Positions 52,809-63,690 of a DNA stretch of 64,000 nt are shown here, piece by piece. A program made the position numbers and the translations under genes. Numbering within the stretch: position 1 is the stretch's first letter; each line of letters starts with the position of its first letter. The DNA is from Cordilura impudica. Taxonomy: Eukaryota; Arthropoda; Insecta; Diptera; Scathophagidae. The DNA lies in assembly GCA_963682025.1 (NCBI GenBank), contig OY821518.1:123714800-123778799 (forward strand). The letters run 5' to 3'. The notes beneath the pieces were generated by a model. It saw only the letters and a list, made by a program, of their open reading frames with translations. It made no database searches and had not been told where the DNA came from.

Positions 52809-55643
52809 TTGCTGTTGGTACGTATTTCTTTAATGATCCGTATGACTTTGTTACGTAATAATATAACATTTTCCAAAGACAGTACTGCAAATATGGTTAA
52901 AATATTGGCTAAACAAAAAAATGGTCTTAAAATTTGCCACATAAACGCACAGAGTCTCGCAAGGAAAATTGACGAGTTTCGGCACATTTTTGAAAATTCT
53001 GGTGTGGATATTGTATGTGTATCTGAAACCTGGTTTGACGAATCTATCACAGATACTTTGGTATCAGTAGACGGCTACAATCTTTATAGAGCTGACAGAG
53101 CAGATGGGTACGGAGGAGTAGGCATTTATGTCAGAAGTGGATTAATTAGCAAAGTTAAACGCAGAATTGGTAATGAAAATGATAAAGTAGAACATTTATT
53201 TTTAGAATTGTGTGCAGCTGGAGGCAAGATTCTTATTGGTAGTGTTTATAGACCAAATCGTAATATAGACCTTGGGAATTTCTATAAAATGTTGGCGGAA
53301 GATTTTATACCTTTTTATGATAATATTATATTAACTGGGGACTATAATTCAAACCTGCTGGAAAACTGTAGTATGGTCGAAAATATGAAATCTCTTGGTC
53401 TTACGCCCGTGAACACGCATATACCAACACATTTCACTACCGTTAACAACTCATTACTAGATTTATTCTTCGTCTCTGATGAAGCAAACACACTGATATA
53501 TGACCAACTATCTGCACCTGGTTTTTCTAAACACGACCTAATCTTTATAACCTATGATATTCCTTTAGAAGTTCCTAAGAAAACAATAGAATTCAGAGAC
53601 TTCAAAAACACAAATTTCACTCAGTTGGAGGAAGCGTGTTGCCAAATCGATTGGAACTCGATATACTTTATGTTATCTGTAGATGATCAGCTGGCCTTCT
53701 TGGAACATCATGTCTCAGCCTTATATAATATTATTGTTCCGATCAAAGTAAAAACAATAAGCAAGCGACAAACACCATGGTTTACAGCGGAAATTAAAAA
53801 ACTTATAGAAAATCGTGATAAAGCCTTTTTCCGATGGAAGCGGTTTAAAACAAACGCACTTCATGAACTTTATCGCACAACCAGAAAAATTGTCAATAAA
53901 AGCATAAGGAAAGCTAAGGCCACATACTATGCTGAAAAGTTTTCAACATCAATTAATGCAAAAAAAACATGGAAAACAATTAGAGAAATTGGGGTTGGAA
54001 AGAGGAAGGGTATAGAAGAAAATTTCATATCAAACCCTAATGAAATTAACGAGAATTTTATTAATATTCCAATGCCTCAAGCTGATCACTCATATTATGG
54101 CAACTATACCCCTAATTATGTCCCACAAACCCTTTTTTCATTTGACTGCGTTAGTCCCTTCGATGTACTTAAGAGCTGTCAATCTATAAAGTCTAATGCA
54201 ATAGGAATTGACGGTATTCACCCTACTTTTCTAAAAATGCTGCTTCCCTTCCTTTTGCCGTATATCACGCACATTTTTAATAAAATAATTACGGTGAGTG
54301 ATTTTCCCCAACGATGGAAACAAGCTAAGATCTTACCTGTACCAAAGTCGGCAACTGAATATCGGCCCATAGCTATATTACCATATCTGTCGAAGGCATT
54401 TGAACGGCTCCTTCATTGTCAAATAACGTCCTTCATAAATGATAATAACCTGCTTACCGACCGTCAATCTGGGTTTCGTGCCAAACACAGCTGTATTACA
54501 GCTTTAGCTGATGTAACAGAAGATATAAGGAGAGATATTGATGATGGCCGCGTGGTAATATTAGTGCTGTTAGACCATTCAAAAGCTTTCGATACGGTGG
54601 ATCACACAGTTTTGATACAAAAGCTTAAGAACATGATGCACTTTTCACCAACTTCTATTGCACTTATGAAGTCTTACCTAGTAAATCGTTCGCAATGCAT
54701 AGAAACTAATAAAATTGCATCGACGTTCCTTCCTGTGGTAAGAGGTGTACCACAGGGTTCTATTCTTGGTCCCCTCCTTTTCTCAATTTATGCTTCTGAT
54801 CTACCTAAACAGTTAATTCACTGCAATATAAGAATGTATGCTGATGACGTACAGCTATATATTAGCAGCAAGAAAGAAAAAATTGAAGATTGCAGTAGAA
54901 ATTTGAATGATGACTTAGAACGTGTTTCTCGTTGGGCAGCTGCAAATGGACTGAGTCTCAATCCACAAAAAACAAAGTGTATTTTGGTGCGTAACAGATT
55001 GACAAGAATCTCAGACAATCTAAACATATATATAAATGATCAACAAATCGAAATCGTTGAACGAGCAAAAAATTTGGGTGTTATCTTTAATAAAACATTG
55101 ACTTGGTCAGACCATGTCGCTGCTGCCTGTGGTAAAACGTATTCGATGTTACGAACACTTTGGCCTACCCAATATTGTACACCAATTAATATACGCTTGC
55201 TACTTGTAAAGACATACTTAATACCAACACTACTATATGCATGTGAAATATTTGCAAGTTGCGATACTAAAAGTAAGTCCAGGCTAAATATAACGTTTAA
55301 CAATATCGCAAGATACGTTTACGGGCTCAGAAGGTTCGATCAAATTTCATCTTATTCAAAGCAAATTTTCGGTGTCAATTTTGATGACTTATTAAAAATA
55401 AGATGTCTTACTTTTTTACACAAAATAATTAGTAACCAGAGCCCAGAATATCTTTATAACCGATTGCGTTTTAGTAGGCTTCGGAGAAATAACAATTTAA
55501 TTCAATTTCGGCACCATACGTTGGTATCTGAATGGCAGTTTTTCATACATGCAGCACGTCTTTGGAATGGTTTACCTTCTACAATTAAAGGAATCAGCAA
55601 CGGCTCAATTTTCAAAAAGAAAATTTTACAACATTACATTTAG
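52809..55643 (+). CDS. ORF2 of element C: endonuclease and reverse transcriptase, 944 codons
   Basis: Endonuclease: LKICHINAQSLARKIDEF (about residue 36), CVSETWFDES with the metal Glu, LTGDYNSNLL and GFSKHDLIF near residue 245. RT: ILPVPKSATEYRPIAILPYL, LTDRQSGFRAKHSCITAL, LLDHSKAFDTVDH with the first Asp, RGVPQGSILGPLLFSIYA and MYADDVQLYISS with the double Asp near residue 680. The thumb has NLGVIFNKTLTWSDHV. The frame is uninterrupted to TAG/TAA at 55641-55643. The first Met may not be the true start: Met at 52893 lies closer to the endonuclease. A -1 or reinitiation mechanism is not evident. Confidence 0.9.
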   Translation: MLLVRISLMIRMTLLRNNITFSKDSTANMVKILAKQKNGLKICHINAQSLARKIDEFRHIFENSGVDIVCVSETWFDESITDTLVSVDGYNLYRADRADGYGGVGIYVRSGLISKVKRRIGNENDKVEHLFLELCAAGGKILIGSVYRPNRNIDLGNFYKMLAEDFIPFYDNIILTGDYNSNLLENCSMVENMKSLGLTPVNTHIPTHFTTVNNSLLDLFFVSDEANTLIYDQLSAPGFSKHDLIFITYDIPLEVPKKTIEFRDFKNTNFTQLEEACCQIDWNSIYFMLSVDDQLAFLEHHVSALYNIIVPIKVKTISKRQTPWFTAEIKKLIENRDKAFFRWKRFKTNALHELYRTTRKIVNKSIRKAKATYYAEKFSTSINAKKTWKTIREIGVGKRKGIEENFISNPNEINENFINIPMPQADHSYYGNYTPNYVPQTLFSFDCVSPFDVLKSCQSIKSNAIGIDGIHPTFLKMLLPFLLPYITHIFNKIITVSDFPQRWKQAKILPVPKSATEYRPIAILPYLSKAFERLLHCQITSFINDNNLLTDRQSGFRAKHSCITALADVTEDIRRDIDDGRVVILVLLDHSKAFDTVDHTVLIQKLKNMMHFSPTSIALMKSYLVNRSQCIETNKIASTFLPVVRGVPQGSILGPLLFSIYASDLPKQLIHCNIRMYADDVQLYISSKKEKIEDCSRNLNDDLERVSRWAAANGLSLNPQKTKCILVRNRLTRISDNLNIYINDQQIEIVERAKNLGVIFNKTLTWSDHVAAACGKTYSMLRTLWPTQYCTPINIRLLLVKTYLIPTLLYACEIFASCDTKSKSRLNITFNNIARYVYGLRRFDQISSYSKQIFGVNFDDLLKIRCLTFLHKIISNQSPEYLYNRLRFSRLRRNNNLIQFRHHTLVSEWQFFIHAARLWNGLPSTIKGISNGSIFKKKILQHYI

Positions 55644-55920
55644 AAAATTTTTATTTTTTTTTTACAATGCACATATACTAACTTGTGTTAACAAATATAT
55701 ATTGAAAATTTTTACTGTATACTTTTTATTTGTTTTTTAAATTATATATGTCACTTATAAATATCTATTATTTGTATATAAATCAATATTTTATTTTTTG
55801 TTATTAATATTTAATATTGTCACACTAATGTTAAGTTGTATTGTAAATCAAACTCCAACTAACATATTTAAACCTGTTCTGTTTTGAAGATTTCATGTCT
55901 TGTTGAACAGGATACCAAAT

Positions 55921-55921
<1 letters not shown>

Positions 55922-55960
<39 letters not shown>

Positions 55961-55975
55961 AATAAATAAATTATA
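55922..55975 (+). repeat. (TAAA)n tail of element C
   Basis: At least twelve TAAA units after GAACAGGATACCAAATT, the 3' terminus generated by target-primed reverse transcription. Confidence 0.9.
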
Positions 55976-56029
55976 TTTATTTATCAATTAAAAACGTATG
56001 TGTAAAAAATTTGATATTCCTCTCTTCCT

Positions 56030-56345
56030 TGAGAGCTTTAAAATTCTAGGTATGAAATGACTTCTCTAAGAACCCATAGCTTTTGTATTTTGTAACACTT
56101 ATTTAAATTAATTAACCGATCAATATGGGTTAAAAATTACGTTCTCTTACAAAAACAGTTTTTCTTTAAAAAATACCTTTTCTTAAAACGTAACGGACCT
56201 CTATACCCTATGTAGGGAAAGCTTTAAAATTCAAGCTATGAAAGGAATTCTCTAAGAACCCATATTTTTTTGTATTTTGTAGGTCTTGTTTAAATTAAAA
56301 TCAAAAAATTACGTTTTCATAGAAAAATTTCCTTTTCTGAAAAGG
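56030..56345. repeat. Direct duplication of about 187-bp units
   Basis: AGCTTTAAAATTC, CTCTAAGAACCCATA and TTGTATTTTGTA occur from about 56032 and again from about 56219, followed each time by AAAATTACGTT and TTTTCT-rich text. Confidence 0.7.
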
Positions 56346-58430
56346 TATTTTCGTCAGTAATTAATGGGCGACTTAGTGGCTTACAACTTAATAGTGTATT
56401 CCGTATTGACCCAAATAGTTTTGAATGCAATAAAGAGCATACAAAGGAAAGTTGAAGAACAGAGTTACTGAAATTTAAGGATGCTCGCTTTAGTGGTAGT
56501 TATGTCTCGTTCTTAATTCTACTTTTTTTATTTTTTTTGAAGAGTGCAGTCCAACTTTTATATTCCGAATTATTTTTTTTTTTTTAAATTCCCATCACTG
56601 CTAGTTGGTCTGCTTATATATTTTTACTTCATTTACTCTACTCTATAAACGTAAATAGAAAATGCATTTGACGCAGTTAAATAAATTTTTTGTTTTAACT
56701 CAATGATGTTTTTTTTCTGCAATATTTTCAAATTTGTTAAGGATGACTCCACATACACTCGCGTACACTTTTGCAAACCATCCAGATACTGTTCGTAAAT
56801 TTTATTTAGTTTTTTTCTTCTTCTTTGGTAATACTAGTAAAACTAGCAAAAATTCAAATGCTGTTGCAACTTTTCATCCCTATGCAAGATTTATGCTTCA
56901 AGTTACCAGTTGAGGGTATTTTAAATAGTTTACTTGTGGTATATCTACACACTCTCGTACGTAGACACTTCCGTTCGTGTAAATATACATTTATCGAGAT
57001 CTAACTTTATTTTATATAAATATTACACATACACACACACACACAAAGAGAGAGACATTAGATTTTCGTACAACATTCTACGAGTACCGGAAATTCTTAC
57101 AGTAATGCCAACAGCATTATTTCAATCGAATACACACAGCTTTATATATTTATTTTTCGGTAAAAAATTTTGTGCAGTCATGATGTTGTTGTTGTTTTTC
57201 TTTTTTCTACTGGTACAATATCTCAAATATAACTTATGCTAGATTGTCTTGACTATGAAATGGAGATGCAGAAAAAAAAAACTGATACAAAAAATCCTAA
57301 TTCCATGTTGCATAGAAGATCAAGTAAGAGTAGGATGGATTTAGATAGAATAAGGGTAACAACAAAGGGCCTTACATTAACACCGTACTACAGTCATTTA
57401 TATAAATATCGACTTTTGTATGTTTGTTGGTTTGTGGTTTATAGGAGACTACACAATTAGGGGTACATCCAAAATAAAGTCCTATTACCACGCTGTAGCC
57501 GATATTGTGCTGAAACCGAAAAATGTTTCCTCAGGCCATTTCGGATAAAAACGTTTCGGGTCGAAGCCGATTTCTTAAGATTTTTTTTTTATTTTTTCAA
57601 AATTTTTTATTTTATAATTATTTAACTACTTACATTTCTTAATATAATTATATGATTATAATCATAATCACAATCTAAAAACTATCTTTGTTAAGTGAAA
57701 TTAACTTAACATTAAGAGTTCGTGTTGATTTGCATTGGGGGAAAATATCTTGTACGACTTTGATGGCGCGTTCCGAACAAATGTTGCTGCGTTGTGTTTT
57801 TGGAATTCTTGATTCGTCTTTCACCAAATGTCTTAGAAAGCATTTCTGAGCATTACTAAAGCCCGATAATGATTTGTTTAAGGCTTCGAAGTCATTTTTA
57901 TTGTAACAATGGTCTGAAAACCAAATGTTGTACCAAGGGCCACATATAAATTCGCATATTGCATATAATTTGCAAAAAAAAAATTTTTCTTTTACAAGTA
58001 GTATTTTGATCAAATTTTTTCGTCACTAGATTCTTGCTATTGTAAAAAAGTTTTCGCACCATGTTTAATAAAGTTTGAAATCAATAGGTCTCAAAAATAA
58101 ATAAAAGTTAGTTAAAAAAAAATTTTATATATTTTTATACTTTTAGCAATAAATTATAATATTTCGCAAATTTGCATAAGACAGCGTAGAGAAGTCGCAA
58201 TATTTTATCACGATTAATTGAATTTATAGAGAATATTATTCCCAAACTTAGTTGCATTTGACGCGGAACCTTTTTTAACGATATCGAAAATCTAAAGATG
58301 CAGTTCTTATTGTTTTTTTATGCACTACATGGTATGGAGAGGGCTATTTTGATATTTTCAAAAATTGTAAAATAGTTGTATCCCTACTACACCATTGGAC
58401 CGACCGTTTTGAAATTTTTATGGTATGTAA
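56346..58430. other. AT-rich stretch, no recognised gene
   Basis: Contains a (CA)n run at 57029-57047 and several poly(T) runs. One minus-strand open frame is listed separately. Confidence 0.5.
57675..58013 (-). other. Open frame of 112 codons, unknown
   Basis: Begins MIKILLVKEKFFFCK and continues with NKNDFEALNKSLSGFSNAQK and SRIPKTQRSNICSERAIKVV. The central part has balanced composition, unlike the surrounding AT-rich DNA, and could be a gene or transposon fragment. No family or intron signal is recognised. Confidence 0.2.
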
Positions 58431-58678
58431 CTGCCTAACTGGGCGTGGTATCTCCCATATAAAGTGAATTTGTAACATCTAATTTTAACATATAATTTCT
58501 GGAATACTATGACAGCAAGAATTCTGAAACAAGATTGGCGGAAAAATGGGCGGTATCGGACCACCATACAAAGTAAATATTTTATAATATATGTATAACT
58601 GTAGTTCTATAATAGAAAAAGCCTTAGAACTTTGTCTGAGTTCATGATAGTACCAATGGGCCTTGCACGCCTAATAAA

Positions 58679-59458
58679 AACAAGTAAGAAATTATAGTCG
58701 GTCTAGAGCGACTATACGATACCCTATACCATGCGTTTAGAGACCCTATCTCTTAGGCCAAACTAACTGGACATAGAAAATAAAATAAACCAAATTTGAG
58801 TGGGATTTTTATTAATTTTTTTGGCTGCAGATATGAATAAGTTCATATCGGATGCTATATCTATATGGGCACTAGGACTAAAATTGGACCGATCCTGATC
58901 ATGTTTGGTAAAGTCTCTTGTATTTTGCAAAAATATATACAAACAAAATTTGAAAAGAATCAGTGCAATATTTTGGTTTTTGATAGATTTAAGTGCAGAT
59001 CGGGAGGCAGTTCTACATGGGGCCTATGAGTAAGGGTTGTCCCATAGGTATAGTTTTTGGACTACTCATTAATGGATGTAATAAACGCATACAAACCCAA
59101 TTTGAGTAAGATCTATATGACAATTTGGGTCTTATGGCAATTTATGTCGATTTCATAGAGGTCATTTGTATGGGGGCTAGGTCTGAACATGGACCGATTC
59201 TCACTAATTTCAACAGCGATATGACCGGTGGAAGCTCATATGCCAAACTTCATCAAAATATATTAATATTTGCGACCTGCAGTTTGATTACAATGGACAC
59301 ACAGACGGACGGACGGACGGACATCGTTAAATCGAATCAGTTAGCGACTCCGATTCGATCGGTATAATAAACGATGGGTCTAAGTCAAATATTTTGAGTA
59401 GTTACAAACAGCAGCACAATGTCATTATACCCAAACCACATAGTGGTATAGGGTATAA
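58679..59458 (-). mobile_element. DINE-like element, copy H
   Basis: Minus-oriented, from AACAAGTAAGAAATTATAGT with the palindrome region GGTCTAGAGCGACTATAC to AGTGGTATAGGGTATA. (GGAC)n is at about 59305-59320. The empty site at about 10065 (ATCAAAAATATGATG) defines its ends to within a few bases. Confidence 0.85.
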
Positions 59459-59622
59459 AAATATGATATAATATGAAAATCACAGTCCTAAAATTTTGAC
59501 AAGTAAAGGGTCCGCCATCTAACGTTTTTTTTTCTTTCAACTAGTGCTTATTTCGTGAATGGCAACACATAGCTCATGTCTGATTTGACAGATAATTAGC
59601 TTTATCCTTCCGCTGAACGAAT

Positions 59623-60753
59623 ATGGTTGTGTATACGCTTGAACAACGCTGGGAAATATTGCGACATTACCATGAGGCCCTATGCTCCTAAAAGGAACAA
59701 CGGGACTATATATATATATATACCATGAAAATCATGGTAATGTTGCAGAATGTGTGCGAAAATTGCGTACGGATTTTGGAAGAAGAGAAGCACCGTCAGC
59801 TCCGTATGTTCGTTATCTTGTGAAAACAGTGAAAGAAACTGGCAACCTCATCGATAAACCAAAGCGAGAAAAGCCAAAAACAGTGCGTACACCCGAGAAT
59901 ATTGCTGCTGTGGCAGAAAGTGTGCGTGAAGCGCCATCAACATCAATTCACCGTCGTTCTCAAGAATTAAACATTTCGGAGGCATCATTGAGACGAATTT
60001 TGCATAAAGACCTTGGTATGATGCCATACAAAGTCGAATTGGTACAGGAGTTGAAGCCAACTGACCATCCAATGCGTTTTCGCTTCGCTAAGTGGGCCTA
60101 CGATCGACTTACAGAAGATGCCGATTTTGCCAAAAAAAATCATCTTTTCAGATGAAGCTCATTTTTGGCGGGTATGTAAACAAGCAAAATTGTCGCATTT
60201 GGGGCACAGAAAACCCGCATGCATACATTGAAAAGCCGATACACCCAAAACGAGTCACTGTTTGGTGCGGATTTTAGTCCAGAGGCATAATTGGGCCATT
60301 TTTCTTCGAAAATGAGCAAGGAGTGGCCGTTACAGTCAGTGGCGATCGTTATCGGGCCATGTTGAACGAATTTTTGTTCACAAAAATTAAAGAGGAGGAT
60401 ATTGGCAACATTTGGTTTCAACAGGACGGCGCTACGTGCCACACAGCCGAAGCTACACTCGATGTTTTGCGATCTGTTTTTGAAGATCGTATTATCAGCC
60501 GCAGAGCTGATGTCGTTTGGCCACCTCGGAGCTGCGATTTGACACCGTTGGACTATTATTTGTGAGGTGCCCTCAAAGATAAGTGTTACGCCAACAAGCC
60601 AGAGACAATTGACGCTTTAAGGGACAATATTCGTGAAGCCATTGGTGAAATACAGGTGCACGCAATCGATAATGTGCTTAAAAATTGGACCGATCGTGTA
60701 GGCTACGGCATGGCCAGCCGAGGCAGCCATTTGAATGAAATTATTTTCCATTA
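59623..60753 (+). pseudogene. DD41D mariner transposase, broken
   Basis: Starts MVVYTLEQRWEILRHYHE at 59623. A 45-bp insertion shifts the frame; then HENHGNVAECVRKLRTDFGR, RRSQELNISEASLRRILHKD (helix-turn-helix) and YKVELVQELKPTDH follow. Catalytic residues are visible as Asp in FSDEAHF, Asp in FQQDGATCH and Asp in TPLDYYL, 41 residues after the second. Lesions: one extra A in a run near 60135, loss of a codon or two after EAHF, TGG to TAG after WCGF at about 60276, TGG to TGA after DYYL at 60563. It ends GSHLNEIIFH at 60753. Confidence 0.88.
59668..59728 (+). repeat. 45-bp insertion flanked by 8-bp duplication in the mariner ORF
   Basis: TACCATGA occurs at 59668-59675 and 59721-59728. The 45 bases between begin GGCCCTATGCTCC and end in (TA)n. 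The related coding text reads through without it. Confidence 0.75.
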
Positions 60754-60904
60754 GTAACCGGAAGAATTGTACTTTCAAATTAAAAAAGATATTTGAGATA
60801 ATATTCAGTAGTTTTTTTTATAGCATTTTCAAAAAAAAAAAAAGTTATTTGGGGGACCCTTTACATTAGTTGGCAATTTTAGTAGTCGTGGGATATATGC
60901 GTGA

Positions 60905-61350
60905 AATTTCTAAAACCGAAAATCGCGAATAACAAAAATCGCCTAAAACAATAATCGCCAAGATCAAAAATCACAACAAAAAAAATTTGTCAGATCCAAA
61001 ATCGGTAAAATTGCAAATAACAGAAATCGGCTAAAAAATCGCCAAAAGCAAAAATTGCCAGAACCGAAAATCGCGAATAAGAAAATTCGAAAAAATCGCC
61101 GAAATCAAAAATCGCCAAAAAATCAAAAATTGCCAAAAAATCAAAAATTGCTAAAAATCAAAAATCTCCAAAATCAAAAATAGCAAGAAAAGCATAAATC
61201 GCCTATATCAGAAATCGCCTAAACCGAAAATCGCCAAAAAAAAAAAATCAAAAATCGCCTAAATCAAAAATTGCGAACACTGAAAATCGCGAATAACAAA
61301 AATCGCAAAATAGCCCAATATCGAAAATCCCGAAAAAATAATCGCTCAGG
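60905..61350 (+). repeat. AAATCGCC-type minisatellite
   Basis: About 450 bases of imperfect units such as AAAATCGCCTAAATCAAA and AACCGAAAATCGCGAATAAC, mostly 12-20 bp long, strand-biased for A. A short version is in copy 1 at about 10147-10165. Confidence 0.8.
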
Positions 61351-61415
61351 TCAAAAATCAAAATGATAAATAAAATAGTTTTCTACAAAATGTATTCCCA
61401 GTTTTTTATTTCGTA

Positions 61416-61445
61416 CGATGGGTGTAGCGAAGCGCATCGGCTAGT
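61416..61445 (+). other. Possible Helitron 3' terminus (hairpin plus CTAG|T)
   Basis: CGATG at 61416-61420 pairs with CATCG at 61435-61439, with one inner mismatch and two more pairs, then G and CTAG before T. Helitrons end in a hairpin followed by CTRR. The spacer here is shorter than usual. Confidence 0.45.
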
Positions 61446-61476
61446 ATATAATATATAACTGAAAGAGAAACATACA

Positions 61477-61641
61477 CATATGTGACCTTCTCCGAGAAGG
61501 TGTATGTCAAAAAACGGGTTGTGTCAAAAACGGTGGATTCTGGTACCTAAAAGGGTGTAGAAACTTTAAATGCGTTTTTTTTTTTTCTCTAAACTTAATT
61601 TTCACACACTAGGTCTCTTTTCTCGGAGAACGTCACATATG
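61477..61641. mobile_element. MITE-like element, 165 bp, with 22-bp inverted arms
   Basis: CATATGTGACCTTCTCCGAG at the left and the same text with one change on the minus strand at the right (61620-61641). The target duplication is ambiguous (possibly ATAT). It contains no ORF. It begins 32 bases after the putative Helitron end. Confidence 0.6.
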
Positions 61642-62554
61642 ATAAAAATGTTTTTTAAGATTTTCAAATTATTATCAATGGTGTATTTTTCTCCCTTAAT
61701 GGAAATACAAGTTTCAATTAATTTGAAGATAATTTTAAAATATAATGATATACCAATATAGATATTAAATAAAAGAGGTTCAATTCAACAGTTAAAAATA
61801 ACGTATGCTTTTGGGAATTGCATTTTTTCTAATGTTCTCATTTACATATTGAAATATGGATCCAAAAATATCCTTGTCTCAAACGAAAACCTAATTTCCA
61901 TATAAGGGCCAATAATTCCCCTTACATATTTAGTCCCTACCTCCAGAATGAAAAAATTTAAAAAAGAAAAGTTACAATAAGTTCATCTACTTCATGGCAA
62001 ACAAAACCAAATAAAGATTTAAGCGACATATCACAACAATAAAGTACATTTTACATGTTAAATCTCAAAGAATATAAACTCAGTCTACATTTGTTGCCAT
62101 AAAACTATGTAAGTCATTCGCAACTAACCGTAGAAAGAATACACAAATGTATGTAAACCATCCGTAAAGTCTGTTAAGGAAAAATGTTTAATATGCGTAT
62201 ATTTTTCTAAAACTCGCACTCAACTTTTTGGTTTTGAAATTTTTTGGAATGTGAATGTATATGTGATTACTTTTTTTTTTTTGTTTGTTTAAAAATTTCT
62301 GAGAAAATGTCTCAATTTTTACATAAAACTTGTATAAATACGCAACCAAATATTTTGAATCACATTTATACGTATATGAGTACATATGTACATATCCTTA
62401 TATCTGAGAGTGGGCAGAATTTATTGCAAAACTTTTAAATTTAACTTAACTAAATATCAAGGAATATTTATTTTTTTATTTATATTTTTTTTCAGGTTAA
62501 CGTGTCTTGCAATAATACCATGAATCTAATCAAAGTGAGGCTTCTACCAATAAC
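61642..62554. other. AT-rich stretch, no gene seen
   Basis: No conserved ORF, and no repeat end recognised. Confidence 0.5.
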
Positions 62555-63230
62555 AACAAGTAAGAAAATTATAGTCGGTTTAGACCGACTATACGATACC
62601 CTATACCATGCGTTTAGAGACCCTATCTCTCAGGTCCAACTAACTGGATATAGAAAATAAGCATAAACCAAATTTGAGAGGGATTTTTATTAATTTTTTC
62701 GGCTGCAGTTATGAAAAAATTCATATCGGATGCTATATTTATATGGGGACTAGGCCCAAAAATGGACCGATCCTGACCATATTTGGTAACGTCTCTTGTA
62801 TTTTGCAAAAATATATACAAACAGAATTTGAGAAGAATCACTGCAATATTTTTCTTTCTTGATAGATTTAAGTGAAGATCGGGAAGCAGCTCTATATGGG
62901 GCCTATGACTAAGAGTTGTCCAATAGGGATCATTTTTGGACTACTGATTAATGGATGTAATATATACATACAAACCCAATTTGACTAAGATTTGTATGAT
63001 AATTTGGATCTTATGGCAATATATGTTGATTTCATAGGGGTCATTTGTATGGGCGCTAGGTCTGAACATGGACCGATTCTCACCAATTTCAACAGCGTTC
63101 ATCCCATGGCTGATAGAAGATGAAATACCAAATTTCATCAAAATATATTGATATTTGCGACCTGCAGTTTCATTACAAGCTTTACATGGACACACAGACG
63201 GATGGACGGACGGACGTGGTTTGGGTATAA
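62555..63230 (-). mobile_element. DINE-like element, copy I, 5' end deleted
   Basis: Minus-oriented, from AACAAGTAAGAAAATTATAG to (GGAC)n at about 63199-63216. About 120 bp between the microsatellite and GTGGTTTGGGTATA are missing, so only a stub of the 5' hairpin remains. Confidence 0.8.
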
Positions 63231-63234
63231 AAAA

Positions 63235-63690
63235 TATATATTTATTTTATAATACAAAAGTATTTAAATTTGTAGCTAGTTAAAACGTAACGAAACGTGC
63301 AAGGATTCAAAAAAGTTTTTAAAAATAGCACTGGGCGACAAAGCTATTAGTTGCGTCCATGTTTTATACATGGTCTCTAAATCAGATGTTTTCATCTCAC
63401 AAATAATTATTAATAAAATCTTCGCTGATTATGCATAGTTGTCCAAATACTTTGAGAATGCATGTCAAACATTTGTTAGGAAGAAATTGTAATTTAGTGT
63501 TCCTAACTTTTCGTGTCCCAAACAGTAGAGCAGTACCGATTTAATACTCGTATTAAATATAATAATACAATGCTTCTTATAAAGGGTTTTTCAACAGGGA
63601 CGCTACAAAAGTAGAAAGACAGGGACAGCAAACGACGCCATATTTCTTGCCGCTCTTTTAACATTACTCTTCAGTAAGGTTTGCCCTTTC
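63235..63690. other. Stretch before the last transposase
   Basis: No ORF. The part from about 63580 (GGGTTTTTCAACAGGGACGC) may be the left end and 5' UTR of the mariner that follows; its partner end lies outside the window. Confidence 0.4.

Larger units (their letters stand above)
51300..55975 (+). mobile_element. Non-LTR retrotransposon C with both ORFs open
   Basis: ORF1 and ORF2 (endonuclease plus RT) are followed by a 3' UTR of about 280 bases that ends in a long (TAAA)n run at 55922-55975. The 5' limit is approximate. With 328 and 944 open codons and all RT and EN motifs, it looks recently active. Jockey/CR1-like clade by its motifs. Confidence 0.88.
59506..60861 (+). mobile_element. 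Mariner-type DNA transposon, DD41D (rosa-like)
   Basis: Inverted ends AAGGGTCCGCCATCTAAC and, on the minus strand, AAGGGTCCCCCAAATAAC are flanked by TA duplications (59504-59505 and 60862-60863). The interrupted text GACAAGTA-CATTAGTT occurs uninterrupted at about 10107-10122. Length is 1356 bp. Confidence 0.92.
58439..61444 (+). mobile_element. Helitron-like element copy 2, with DINE and mariner inserted
   Basis: It begins within 142-bp-type repeat text (GGGCGTGGTATCTCCC at 58441), continues across DINE H and the mariner, and goes on with CATTAGTTGGCAATTTTAG and the AAATCGCC minisatellite. It ends at a small hairpin plus CTAG followed by T. Copy 1 at 10043-10130 has the corresponding sequence without either insertion. 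The 5' end is unknown. Confidence 0.5.

Noticed and set aside
52589..52858. Hydrophobic open frame between ORF1 and ORF2 of element C
   Set aside because: Composition follows local AT richness (Ile, Leu, Phe, Tyr, Asn) and overlaps the start of ORF2; no support as a membrane protein.
60905..61350. Regular AAATCGCC repeats considered as a CRISPR-like array
   Set aside because: No unique spacers of constant length, degenerate units, eukaryotic transposon context.
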